This document shows positions 36,701 to 49,629 of a DNA stretch of 64,000 bases, one piece after another. Where the stretch lies: assembly GCA_950295325.1 (NCBI GenBank), contig OX485809.1, forward strand, positions 17,746,144 through 17,810,143, given 5' to 3'. The stretch comes from Polytrichum commune (taxonomy: Eukaryota > Streptophyta > Polytrichopsida > Polytrichales > Polytrichaceae). The position numbers and the translations under genes were made by a program. The notes below the pieces were generated by a model. The model saw nothing but the letters and a program-made list of their open reading frames with translations. It searched no databases and had not been told where the DNA came from. Numbering within the stretch: the stretch's first letter is position 1; the number at the start of each line of letters is the position of its first letter.

Positions 36701-37934
36701 TCTATGATATATCTAAATGAAAAAATTCAACATAGTCAAAAGGTAGGAAAAAATAAAATGAAGATTGACTAGTATCATGTACAAAATTCACATTAAGTCT
36801 TGTCATAGGCGTTGAGTTCAACAGAAAATTCAAAAGTACTTGTTATTAGTTTAGCAATTCAAAGGAATCATTCAGTATAATTCTAGTTGAGGTTGGTATA
36901 AATAATTATATAAAAAATCCATTATGTAATAATGATATAAATAAATCCAATTGGCTCATTGTTGGGGTTCTCGTTGTCATAATTTCTTAGTATGTATAAT
37001 GCACCTTATGTTTGATCTCATAACTAATTTGCAGTTTCAAAATCTATTGTAAGTTTGAATATTTTAAAATGAAATTAATTTTAATACAAATTCAAAGTTA
37101 GCATTGTAAAGGGCTACTATAATTTATTATTATTTTGAATACGGAATAAAATATGAAGTAGATCCAACAATAATCAAGTAAATTTAGTTTAAATTTAAAT
37201 TTAAATTTAAACCACCCACGAGTGTATAGACTTTACCAACAAAATTGTGATTTTGCCAATATGTATCATTGTCGTCAATACAACTACGTTGTAATTGAAT
37301 TTCTATTTTTGAAAAATAAACCAATAAAAATTAGCAAGAAAGTGAATAATTTATTGATAATTTTGTAAAACATTCAATATTTGGGACAATGATTTTTAGA
37401 TGCAAAAAATTAGGCAAGAAATGGTAATATTTTTGAAACTTTGGTAAGAAGGCTATGTATCTTATTCACATGATTATTCCAAAGATGGTTGTAATTCCAA
37501 AGACGTAAGGTAGTTTCAAATTTGCACTACTCTATAAAATCATCACATATCCACCTTTGTATTGACCTTATATATGTTGTAATGTGTCTTCATAATATTT
37601 GGAAATATAAATTTTCTATGCTTCGAATGGGAGTCCTATGCATGTGCTGAATATCTTGATATTGGATGTGAATCATTGTTTTCTTCATGTTCTAGTATTT
37701 TTTTGGTGTTTTTCTAGTGCATTCTTCATGTTCTGGTGTTTTTGTCCACGATTCAATTTTTTTTTAATAATGACTATAAATTCACATTGGACAAGGTCTA
37801 TAATAGAAGGTTCATTCAAAAGTTATGGACTTTAAAAAGGAGTCTAGAATCCTCCGTGCAACATCTGTCTTATACATAATGTCTTCGTCACTACCCAATT
37901 TACTTCAACTTACCGGGTTGTTGACCTACCTGTA
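33738..37934. other. AT-rich intergenic DNA with microsatellites
   Basis: No gene recognised. (AAAAT)n at about 34881-34905 is followed by (TA)n and (CA)n to about 34934. Other ORFs are short and without domains. Confidence 0.5.
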
Positions 37935-38642
37935 ATGGGCAGCCCACTCACATTAAGATATTTGGGTAAATATCCAAATATGTTTGATAATCCAGAGGAG
38001 GAACCGGTGCCGACGTGGGCGGGCATTGCATGGCTTCTCGAAGACTATGGTCTCTCTCGCACCGAGACCGTACATGCAAATATACAGTACCGCATAATTT
38101 TGAGACAATGGTCTCTGCAGCCACCTCCAGCCGTGGCGAACCATCCAAATTTCTCTCTATGTCCTAGGCGCGGAAAATGGAATCCAGCAGCTACGCTTTC
38201 GAGCGTAGAGTACAACTGGCCCATAATTCAGGGGCCTAAGACTACGTCCAAGGAGTGTCACACGACGTAAAAGAGGTTTTTTGAAAATCATGTTCAACAT
38301 TTAGACCTTGTTTGTTACCGGGCAGCTATTTTTTCAAATATTCTTGCAATCTGGTGCCAATTGTGGAACGTCACTATCGATGTGAATCAATTTTCGGAGA
38401 GTCACTATGAATTTTTATTGCTGCTGAAATTACAGTATCGCCCGATGCGCTGGGTAAGATTGGTCGAAGCAATGGCCATAACCCACTTTATTACTAGCGC
38501 GCATAAGTGCTTAATAAACAAGTTTCCCAACACGAGGGTTGGTCCTTTCGAAAGGTTTTTGAGGTGGCAAAGGTTGAACGCCCCGGAGCTGGTTGCGAAG
38601 GATGAGGACCTGCAAAAAACAATTGAGAAAGTGGAAACTTAG
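37935..38642 (+). pseudogene. Unrecognised ORF with one in-frame stop
   Basis: One frame stays open for about 235 codons except for a TAA at 38268. The stop lies in GAC/GTAAAAG, which could be a splice donor, with a possible acceptor at about 38325 (GGGCAG). The product would have a Pro/Trp/Glu-rich start (NPEEEPVPTWAGIAWLLEDY), a second part with WVRLVEAMAITHF, and a charged tail ending QKTIEKVET. The composition is protein-like rather than low-complexity, unlike most ORFs nearby. I recognise no family. It could be a decayed gene, a transposon-borne gene, or a two-exon gene. Confidence 0.35.
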
Positions 38643-40254
38643 GAATTGAAACGTGGAGCCGAGGATGCGGCTCACTGGGATGGACCTCCACCGAAGCTAC
38701 TGAGACCGTGAGTTGTTGAGGGACCAACAACAATTTTAGTAAGGGGCTATGTAGTAGTAATTTCTTAATTTTTTTGGTTCATTATTGAAAAATGTGGAAA
38801 CAAAGGCTTTGTTCAATTAGTATTGCCTAAAAGGACTAGTAGGAACGGGCAATAGTCTTCTGAGATTGGAAACAATTATTAGTAAGGACAATAGTATGTT
38901 TGTGGCCGAGGTGGTCACAAGGACTTGGCATATTCTCAGGAATATAGGAGAGAGCTGAGAAAAAATAGCTTTCTGATTGTCGAGCAAGGCTGGGGGAGCC
39001 GAGAGTGTGAGAGACTATTTCTAGATATATTAGATTTCCTTAAAATTACCTTGGATTTGATTTGAAAGTTCAATTTTTTTTATCTGCATTTTTGTGGTAT
39101 TTTGTTGTATCTCCATGGTGTATGTACTGGAGTAGGGGGGAATTCAAATTGCGTTAAGTTCTTAATTTGTATCCGACTTCTTGTTGGAATTAATACCATT
39201 TTTTGAAGTGTAATTCACGGAATGAAGGAATGCAATTGGGTTATATTATGAGTCTATCGTCTTGTAATTGTGTGGTGTTGCAGTAAATTGTTTGTCAGAT
39301 TGCACTGTCTGAATTGTCTCGGTGGAAATCAAATAAAATAAAATGAATATGTATTGTCTTGTATTGCGAGTGTTGAGTGTCAAGGGAAGCAACAACTCAA
39401 ATTAGAAGCCTTAAATCTAAAGTTAAGGCTATGGTCTTGCCTATCATGAATTAGAATTTATAAAGTTATTTCTATCGTAACTACAGGGCAGGACAGAGAC
39501 CTTACATACTTGAATCCATCACTATTGTAAAGTGAGGGACAAACTCGTTCTTTGTTGTTGCTGAGTTATATTAATTACCGATAATATTAAACCGATGCGA
39601 GCCAGGATAAGACCATTGTCTATGAGAGAAATGGTCGTATGAATTAACCTTAGACTCGGTCAATAATTATAGAGAATGAAGTCAGGTTTATGGAATAGTC
39701 GAGTCAATTGTCTGAGGCATTTCATAAGTCATTTTCATGCTGACATAGCCTACTTGAGAGGTCGGAGAGAATTCGGAGAGTGAAAATAGACAAATGTTGC
39801 AAGTACTGAAATTATAGTCCATTGATTGTTTTGCTAAATTGTGATTTGATAATGCTTAAAGTCTTTGCGTGTGTAATTTAAGCAAACTTTCAACATCAAT
39901 TCCATATCGTTTTGTACTCGTCTTTATCTAATACAAAGTCAACATGAGGAATCAATCCTCGTACAATCAATCTACTCTTTCGAAGTTATGAGTTCAACGT
40001 AAATGGATTTGAATTGTTGTTGCATCGAATCGTTTTGTCGAATAAGGATTAAGTCGATTGTCGTTGTAGTGTAAATGGTGAAACTGTTTTTTTCTCACCT
40101 TTGATGAATGATGAAGCGCCCATGGGTCAAGACCATTGACTGCGAAAGGTTAATCGGTGTGCGGAGAAGCCAAAAGGACATGTCGCTTATGATATTGGTA
40201 AGTATTGATTACTAATTGCAATCTTAAATGAATTAAGGTCAACTTAGACTTTCA
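38643..40254. other. Intergenic DNA left of solo LTR 3
   Basis: No gene or defined repeat. Moderately AT-rich. Confidence 0.45.
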
Positions 40255-40259
40255 CCATC

Positions 40260-42009
40260 TGTGCACCCGTCCAGAAACAGCAGAGAGAAGGAGAGAGAGA
40301 GAGATCGGAGCCGAGCCAGGGGCGAATGAAGGCTGCGAAGGCGAGCAGCCGAGGGAGACGAAGGCGAGAAGACGAGGTCAAGCGCGGGGCGGCGACGGGG
40401 ACGAGGGTATCTGCGAGCAGGCCGGGTACTAAGCCGGGTACAAAACCGGGTACGGAGCAACCAATAAGCGACGGGAGCCGGCCACGTGGAAGCACCATAA
40501 AGCTGTTGGTTAAGGGCTTTAGGCCTCGGGAACGCTACCTAGTGCTTCGGGACGTCCATATTAGTAAACTAGGATTAGGAACTAGTAGACACGTAGTTAC
40601 CCTTTTGGGGGATGTAGATGAAAGACGTACCCAAGGGATGAGAATCCCTTGGATGAACATAACTATCCCAACCTCCCGCAATGAATATTGGTATTTTGAA
40701 TGAACGGAGCATGCGGAAGGAAACCGTATCCACACGGCACATCTAGGAAATCAATTGAATGACCACAAATCCACCTCATGAGTACACCTAAATTTAGCAC
40801 GTGGTTGCTACTGTAAATAGATCCGGTTGGTTAAAATTAGACTGTATCTACATTGCAGGCTTAAAATAGCAAATTTGTACATGTGGCATTAGGGGACTAG
40901 GACCTAACCGTCCTTTCAACAAATCAATAGATTTTGGAACCTATATAAAGGGGCACAAAGGGGTCCTAAAGCACCTCATTATCAAATACGAACTATTCAA
41001 CGTGAGAGTCAAAAGGAATTATCGGGAGCGAATTTATCGGGAGCGATTTTACTCGAAGACCTTTTGGAGGACCGCGAGACCGGAGGACTTCGAGGCTGGA
41101 GGCCCGCGAGACTGAAGATTCTTTCAAGACCGAAGGCATTCTTGAAGGCTAAGGCGATCCGAAGAGGATTCGTTTGAAGGCCAAAGACATTTTGAAGGCA
41201 TTACGAGGCCGAAGGCTAATTGAAGAAGAACTTTTGAAGACTAAGGCATTTTGAAGACGAAGACTAATTGAGGAAGATCGTTTTGAAGACTAAGAAGATT
41301 CTTTTCAAGCCTAAGAAGTTTTCTTTTAAGATGAAGGCATTTTTGAAGAGACTAAAGATTCTTTTCAAGTTTGAAGACTAAGAAGATTTGAGGAAGATAT
41401 TTTTGAAGGATGAAGACCGAAGGATGATTTCAAGACCGGAGAATTAAGCTCACAACTAGAGAATTCAAGGGAAACCAGACAAAAGAATCTCTAAGTTCCC
41501 GGAGTAATTGAAAGCATCAAAAGGACTTCAAACCATCATTCGAGAATAAGAAAATTCTAAAACTATCAAGTGACCAATCACGCATTGAAGTTTCTACATC
41601 ATACCAAACTAGGTTGATTTACTAGATACGATTATGGAAACACTCAAATCGCAAATAAAAGATTTTGAACTTGATTGAGGATATTGGAATTGAAATGAGA
41701 TTGAAGAATTGTTGTTATGATTCATTCTAAAGCAAATACCTACAATATTAATTACAAGAACAACCTTTTCTTCTATAACACTTAACCTTGACATTAGGAT
41801 TTAGGGGAACATAAGCTTGAAAACTTAGGGCACTTTCTCCTCAGAGATTCACTAAGAGGAAACATCATGTTAGGAGCAATATGCATTAGACCACCTTCGA
41901 AGTTTAAGGAAATTATGTACAAGCTAATTTGGATAGGTGTAGTGTCTGTGTAAACCAGTTCAGCAGCGGGTTACACCGTCTAAGCTGAGGGTTGAAGGCG
42001 CCCTCGACA
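40260..42009 (+). mobile_element. Solo LTR 3 (TSD CCATC)
   Basis: A 1750-bp LTR in the opposite orientation to the other two. It begins TGTGCACCCG and ends CCCTCGACA. Identical CCATC stands at 40255-40259 and 42010-42014. Its terminal 100 bp matches the other solo LTRs (complement of CTTAGACGGTGTAACCCGCT), and it has TATATAAAGGGGC at about 40942, 682 bp from its start. The middle differs: instead of the 28-bp repeat it has a purine-rich stretch of diverged TTTTGAAGACTAAGG-like units at about 41050-41430. It therefore belongs to a related subfamily. Confidence 0.85.
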
Positions 42010-42014
42010 CCATC

Positions 42015-45000
42015 TTTACGAATTTGATTGCTTAAGCATTATTTGTAAGAATAATAAATGAAATGAATTGGTGAATTAAATGTTTTGAGATCTAAGTATG
42101 TGAAATTGGAACACTGAATAAACCCGATGAATTTATGAGTGACATGAGAATATGTTAACACGTATAAGTGGTTTTGATTTATTGCCTTGAGGAAAGAGAT
42201 AATGATTGCCTTGGCCAAGACCAGGTAAAAGACAATTGTCGGACCGTATAATTAAGATTGGATCTAATCAAAGAAGACGGACCCTCTTGAAAGGATTATC
42301 GCATTGCATATTCAAGTTACACTAAATGAGCTTAATTGAGGAAAGACTATTGACTACACCGAAGTGCCCTTGACTTCGGTAAAGAGACAAAAATAGGTTA
42401 CTTATGCAAGACTATTGTCTATGGATGTGTCTATCCTTGCGCACCACACTTGGTCCAATTAAAATGAACTCACTGCCAGTCTATCGACCGGGTAAATAAA
42501 GTGAGGTGAGTGACTGTCACGAATGCATGTACTGTTTTGGAGTGCTTTCAAAGTTTTTTCCCTGTCTCTTTGACCTAATTATCAATCTTAATCCGAAATG
42601 GAGTGAAATAACTTTGTAATTCCTTTAACAAAACTTATTTGAGACACCTAGATGATAGATAAGTCACCTTTTAAGTTTTCCCTGATTGTTTCTCTGGTTG
42701 TTTGTTTAAGCCAAAAACTACACTACACCAAATCACGAGTAGTTTGGTTAGTCCACAGTGGGTAAATAATAAAATGCATTTAAAATGAGAAGGTAAAAAA
42801 TAACATAGAAGGATCTACGCATATCTTTGTAGTATTTTTTTATATCCACTTACATATTATTTCCATATTTACCACAAACTCGTTCTAGAATAGCACCAGT
42901 CAATGCAACTAATCGGATTTGATCTTGGGTTGGTACAGACCTAACATCCGTTTCTTGTACTATTCGCATTCACATGCGAATATCTTCAACTTTGGTTGCC
43001 ATCTATATATATTGATTGTTCCTAACAACTATTTTATTTTTTAATAGGTTGTTAGCCTTAACTCAAACCGCAAGTGATATGAGTGGCTCACAAATGACAT
43101 GAATAACACTGAATGACAACGAATGATATTGAATGATAACGTTCATTATGACAAAGAATATGCATTACATGAAACCGTTCAATTAACATATATGAAAAAT
43201 TCTAACCTTCCATTATGTGGGTTATCTTGAAGATGACATTGTCAAAGTTGTTGTTCACATTTTCTAGAGTCGATAAAACCTTATTCTTCCTGGATTTTTG
43301 ACCATGTCCTTCAACCACCTCTCAATGAGAGATCATGTGGGTGTCATTAGGAGGATCCTTTGACCGTCCCCTTCGAATTGTTATTCTTTGTGTCATCCAT
43401 GTCTTTCATGTCCATTGCACTTACGCTTTCATTAAAGAACAAAGAGTTGTCGCATGCGGATCCAAAATTGGGGGTGTTATCTAATTGTCTTAATAATGTT
43501 AGTTAACTAATATTAATCTAACTCCTAACAACACACTTTTTAAAATTAAAAGAATACGTGAGCCTAATTCAAACCGCGGGTGGGTTGGGTGGCTCACATT
43601 AGAAATCCAAATATATGCAACAAAGTAACCACATAAGAGCGCATGAAGGCCTATCCAAAATTTTATCCGATTTCTTCCTTATTGTTAATTTAATCGCAAT
43701 TGTACACATAAGGAATAATTGGCAAATTAGGTGAAACTTCCACATACTAGCTCATCTTTTTTGACGTTTAAGACAATGCTCATCAATTGGACATAAGATT
43801 GCAACCTTTCTATTCATGCCTATCTCATTACTTTTTATATCCCATCATAGAAAGTTATATTATGCAAAAACATGTGAAAATTACAATTGATGATGAAAGT
43901 GTAGATGTTGTGGCCAAACATTCATTCGACCCTTTTGTTTGTCGTACCTTCACTACATTGGGTGTTCTATTCCAAACTCAAGCCTACTCAACATTTAAAA
44001 AAAAAATCCATGAGAGAAATTTCTAGTCATGTGGGAGCTGAGTGTGACAATATCAAGTTTTAGTGTGAGGTGAAGTGGAACCCTTTGTTGGCGTAGACAG
44101 TGTCTCGAGTTAAGGTAGGGAAGAAGAAGAATGTGTTAGATGATCCTTTGAAGGAATGTGTTGTAATTTGTTGTGTAATGTTAATTTCATTATCTTGGTA
44201 TGGCAACATTGGCAAAATGTTCCTCCTCCTCCAAAGCGCTAGTATCAATCGAGGTGTGTTCATAGATGTTTAAGTTGGTTGACAATTCCATTCAAACACC
44301 ACAACATTAAATTCCAGAGAGGCGCAAATTGATATAGATCCATGGCGTTGCACAATTTGTTACCTCACACTTACTTGTGGGTTGACAATATCATGGAGGT
44401 GAAGAAAATAAAGCCAACTTCCCGCTTTGGATTCTACAACACCACCGAACACCAACAACAACAACAACAACAAAATAGTAATATCGCCAGTTGTGAGTGG
44501 GGATCATGTAAGCGTTGTTTGTCCCCTGCAATCAATTACCTCTATTATACCTATGTTTCTTTACCATCTCATGACATTCACCTCGAAAACCATGAACCCT
44601 CAACCTCCTGCAATTATTCTGAACATCCCATTGTTCATCAACAAACTTCCAATTCTTCCGTCTCCATTCATTTATTCTCAATAATCACGTTCCCCTCCTC
44701 TCCAACCACCCTGGGATCATCATCATCACCACCCACCCACGACCACCTGTGATATGGGGGCCACATCGGGGGGTCCAACCGGCCCCCGGCAAGCCGACAT
44801 CTGCATCCAACCAACCGATGTTGGATGGACGCTAGTTACATTGCCCTGGATGGGCGACACCAACTTCGGGCTCTTGTTTGAGATATCCGAGTACTCAACC
44901 TTATCCAAGTTCTTTGAAAAGAAATGAAGGCGAAGTTTGTTAGGTAGGGCTGAGCGGCCAGGGTTTTTCTTGGCATGGCCAGGCGGGTAGGGCTAGGCGG

Positions 45001-45024
45001 GCAGAGATGTTGGCACCTTTTTGA
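42015..45024. other. Intergenic DNA between solo LTRs 3 and 2
   Basis: No recognised gene. (CAA)n at about 44452-44473 gives a Gln run in an ORF at 44342-44752 that lacks any domain. Confidence 0.45.
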
Positions 45025-45029
45025 AGGGC

Positions 45030-47465
45030 TGTCGAGGCCACCTTCAACCCTCAGCAACTTAGACGGTGTAACCCGCTGCTGAACCGGTTTACATGGAAGT
45101 TACTCCCACCAAAATTAGACCATCTTAGATTCCAATACTTGTGAAGGTGTTTATACTTTCTCCGCTGTCTTGTATTTTGTGACATATAGCTTCAGTGCTC
45201 GTTTTATTCTTCAAGGAGTAGTTGACTTAAGATTGCAAGTTTATGTTCCCCGAAATCTAATGTCAAGGTTAGGTGATCCTAAACCTTTATTAGATCTTGC
45301 ATCTTACATGGATTGAGTAACATCATCCTTTTTCTAATCACAAACCCTTTATAAATCTCTAAGGATAAAGTGGCCAAGTCTTTAAGTTTATGTTCCCCGA
45401 AATCTTAATGTCAAGGTTAAGTGTTTTAGGAAGAACATCGTTCATACATACAATGGTTTGGATGATTAAAATCTTCCTATTCCCCTAGAACCATTCTCAT
45501 TTAGGTCTTCAAGCATACTCTCTCACTAACTTCAACTCATGAGAGCTCTCTCGTTTCTCAATTTGAGGTTCCTTACCTTAGTTTTATTTCAAGGCAAGTA
45601 GACTCCCTCACTAACTTCAAGCTAACTAATTAGCTACTTCCCTTGATGTCATGGAATCACTATTCATTCCATAAGGGCATATAAATCCAATAGACATTCA
45701 AAGGTGCTTGATTAATACTCATCTATGTTCCCAAGGGCATTCCAATCCTTGGTCATGGCTGGCATATATAATTACCAAAGTATCCCTCTTCTCTTCCCAA
45801 ATTCCCTATAGGGGCATAAGGAATTTGGTGGCAAGATCGTGACTTGGCTACTCTTAGATTGTTCCACAAATCATGGTCTTGGCCTAAATCCCTAAGTGGA
45901 ATCCCCTTTGATTACCCGAATCACCATTAGGTTAATGAGGAGTAGGATAGGGGATATGATAGCGAGGAGAATGCTTAGCCTCCCTTAGATTGTCTCTTCT
46001 TGCTCGCTTTGCACTTGATAGCCTTAGGTACCTCTCGAGTGGATTCCCCTTGTTAATTATCTCAAATCCGAAGGCACTTTGGAGGAAAGGTAATCACCGT
46101 CCTTACAACCTTAGGTGTCTCCTCCGAACTTTGACGGCCTCTCGTTTCTAATCACATACTTTGCTTATGGGGTACTTTGCTAGCCACCCGGCCATCCTTT
46201 TGCTTTTTAACTCCGCTCCTTATTTTTGTATTTATAGTTTGACCAAAGCTCAAATATGGAAGTCTCAACGTTGATCATGAACATGTATGTGAAGAATTTC
46301 CCTAACCGGCCTCGGGGTAATTTCCTAACTCGAGGTTTCGGTATGCCGACTTCCTTTTCAATTTATTTGGGTGATAATTCTCTAAGCTTGTAAGAGACCT
46401 TTCGGCCGCGAATTAGCTTGCTTCCGCAATTGCTAATTCTTTAACATATCAACTAGAGATGCACCATGCGTGCGATCAATTTTTCCCTACTAGAAGCACC
46501 ACGCTTGCCGTAAGTAGAATAGGTCAATTTGCACCAATGCGTGCCTCTAGATTAATTTGCACCAACGCGTGCCGCTAGATTAATTTGCACCAACGCGTGC
46601 CGCTAAGTTAATTTGCACCAACGCGTGCCGCTACTAGTAACTTGCTTCGGAAGGCTTAAGAGGCTTGACACTCATGTAAATTGTTCATGGAAGAATGAAG
46701 TGTATTAGGGGACCTAACTTGGCCCCTTTATATAGTGTCTTAGACTCATACATCTAGGAATTTGGAGATTTTTGTAAATGTTAGCTTCAGCTAAAATTAG
46801 CACTGTATATAATTTTAGCCTGATTTTAAAGTCTTAAGTCATAGAGACTAAATCTATTTAGTCTAATATGTAATATCCATTTACATATCTTTTCATATCA
46901 CCTAGCTAATTAATTGTCATGTGCTCTAAAGCGGAAATATGTTCATGCCTCTTCAATTCTCAAAATCGGCCTATTTCCACTTAACTTCCCTCGGCCATGT
47001 AAATAGGCCATGGTTTGACCCTAATCTGACTTAACTAGTCCGTTCGGCCTTACTAGTGACCTAGCCTAGCTCGGACTAGTTCGTTCATTCATTCCTATAA
47101 GTAACTAGGCCAGCTTGGATCATTCGTCCATTCGTCCTTGGAGGTAGCCCAGTCAGCTTGCCTTCGCCCGATACCCGGCCAGCTCGTCTCCCCGATACCC
47201 GGCCAACTTGTTTCCCCAAGATCCGGCCAGCTCGTCTCCCTTCGTTGGCCGGTCTGCCAGCTTGCCATTTTCGACTTCCTTCCAGCCAGCTCATCGGCTT
47301 GAGGACCGGGACTGCCCCCCGTTCTCACCTGCTACCTGCTGTTCCGAATTGGCTCCGTTCATACTTGCTCGGAGTCTCAGCTCCGCTCGTTCGCTTGCTC
47401 GTTTCTCTCTCTCTGTCTCGACCGTCTCGCCTTCTCTGTTCCGGTGATCACTTGGTGGCTCTACA
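45030..47465 (-). mobile_element. Solo LTR 2 (TSD AGGGC)
   Basis: 2436 bp, same orientation and family as solo LTR 1. On the minus strand it starts TGTAGAG and ends CCTCGACA. Identical AGGGC stands at 45025-45029 and 47466-47470. The TATA box (complement of CCCTTTATATAG) is near 46729. Compared with LTR 1 it has four rather than six 28-bp units and about 85 extra bp at 45533-45618. That extra stretch lies between copies of CACTAACTTCA, so LTR 1 probably lost it by recombination between short repeats. Confidence 0.9.
46526..46637. repeat. 28-bp minisatellite in solo LTR 2, four copies
   Basis: Same unit as in solo LTR 1 (AATTTGCACCAACGCGTGCC then GCTA...), with four copies. Confidence 0.9.
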
Positions 47466-47737
47466 AGGGCCCTTAGTGCCCGGGGGGAGGGGGGGGGGTT
47501 CACAAACAACGGATTTGAGGAATCATTCCTTGATTATTACAACAAATTCAACCATCATCTCCAATCTACAATGGAAGTCATTTCATACAATTACTCACCT
47601 GACACAATATATGAGGATTGTTTGGGCACATTAGTAGGGGTTGATGAGGTGAACATATTTATTTGTCTAGCAATGTGATTGGATAGTTGAGGGGGGGAAT
47701 CTTTTTGGAGCTAACAAGCTAAGGGGGGGGGGGGGGG

Positions 47738-49629
47738 CGCACCCAGGGGTCCCAGCCCGGAGACGGTGCTGTAACTGGGGAAAATGGTCAAACGGGGGCC
47801 GCAGTTGCCGGATCCAAACCGCACCGCAAGTAGGTGTGTCAGAGGTGTGCCCGGCCCATGAGCCTCCCGGGAAACGGAGACTCCCACAGAGAAGCGATGG
47901 TTTTCTGCCGGAGCCCACAATCAACTTCTGGCGTGGGCGTGGATGAAAACTGTCGCCCGTACGACAAACTCTGTCCAAGCGCTCCCCGTCGCAGTCGACG
48001 GGGGCGTCCTCCCCGGAAGCGGGACGCGTAGGGTTTGCGGTGAGCTCCCCGAGTTTGTTGCGCGCGGGAGCTCTGCCGGAAGCATCGCAAACATCTGCTG
48101 CGGAAATCTGTGCTGCGGGCCGGGCGTCTGGCTTCTACGCTTCTGGCCGTTTCCTGCGGTGGAGGCCCAGCGTGGACGTGAAGCAAGGGAGCGTGCTGCA
48201 GTTTGAGCGTGAGTACGGGCGACTCGATGGGGGTTAGAGCGTGCTGGGTCGTCGTCTCGCGAAATCCGCAATGCGAACCATTGTGGTAAGTGGGTTGTGG
48301 CTGCTCTATTGGTACTTCGTGGCTGGGGTCCAGTTTTGTTTGCACGTGCAGTGCCCTGCCAACCTCCCGCGCCACTCGTGTTCATGCCGCCCCTGGCGCT
48401 TGGTGCGAGCGTCGCCATGGCGCTCTGTCGCACACCCTGCCTGTGCGGCACTCCACGCAGTGCTGCGGCGGCGTTCATGCCACAACTCTGCGGCCACAGG
48501 GCACATTGCTTTCGGGTTTTTAGGAAAAATGTGGCTCCATGGTATGTGACCTTGCATTGCGTGTGTTGCCGAAAAAACACTCCCGCCCTGTAGGACGCGC
48601 GTGCACACCCCGGTCTCGCCATCAAGCGGGCCTTGCGTTTCCGCCTCTTCCATATTGCCTTCATGCACCTGTCCAGTGCATACCGCCCCATCTTTGCCGT
48701 TTGTTGCGTACCCTGCAGTTAGTGCCCTCGTGATCGATTCGGTTTTCTCGCCTCTCGATTTCTGTCGACCTCCTGGATGGTTTTCCAGAGTCGTCTTCCG
48801 AGGTCCTCGCTGGGGTACCCTCTGCCGTCCTCACTCATTGCTGTGTGCATGGAACTCCACGCTTGCAGGTGTTTTTTGCGACGGATTGGGGCTCTTCGAC
48901 GCGGAGACGGATTGCACCGTCCATCCCGGCATCTACCAGGTCTCCTTCGCATCTTGTTGTTGGTTTTTTGACATTCCCGTTTCTTTGAAATTCTGGGTGC
49001 CTACTCGCGTTGCCACTCGCTTGGCAATGCACATGTGCCGCATTCTGTATGCCTGTTTCACGGATGCACACTTTCCCAACAGTGCAGCATGCGGGCTACA
49101 CCTGCTCTCCCGCATTTCGGTGCCTGCCTCGCCCTTCGCAGGGGATTCTGGGCATGATCAAATTCGCAGAGCATTCGCTTTCATTGTTATTTTCCAATCT
49201 CCGAATCTATGTGCTGGATTTATGTTTATTGTTGGCTTGCTTGTCGCCGCACGCCGATGTTTTCTGCTGCAGTCCCTTTCGAATGCAAGAACAACAGAAA
49301 TTCAAGCTCTTGTCTGCTGTGTGCTCTGGCAGGGAGCAGGGTGGGTGCTAGTTGGTAACCTGTGGCCCATGAAACATGGAGTTTGGCTGCGGTTCAATCA
49401 ACGCCTGGGCTGCGACTTGGATTCAAGGCTCCCACGCAGTTTCCGGGCTATGGTTGTGGTGTTCGGGACTCGCTGTATCCATCTGTGCGTGGATGCTGAT
49501 CGTGCCGTCTGTGGGTTAGGGGCATTGTGGTGTTGCGGCAGTTATTTTTTTGTGTGTTCCTTTCTGGACTGCCACTGCATTTCTCACTGTGGGTGCACCG
49601 TCTGTGATGTGAAGGCCGGTCCATAAACG
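47738..49629 (+). other. GC-rich leader of the Harbinger element
   Basis: Upstream of the Myb-like gene. Long overlapping open frames occur on both strands (341 codons at 48601-49626 plus; 256 codons at 48691-47921 minus). They are rich in Cys, Trp, Arg or Ala with no domain, as expected of GC-rich noncoding DNA. The promoter for ORF1 is probably here; no TATA box is obvious. Confidence 0.5.

Noticed and set aside
31390..47465. One 16-kb LTR retrotransposon bounded by the LTRs at 31390 and 45030
   Set aside because: The two LTRs are in direct orientation and very similar, but each has its own matching 5-bp duplication. The outer flanks (ATGTA and AGGGC) do not match each other, and no gag-pol or primer site lies between.
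47921..48691. 256-codon minus-strand ORF in the Harbinger leader
   Set aside because: Arg/Ala/Thr-rich with no domain, overlapped by other long frames. It is expected in GC-rich noncoding DNA.
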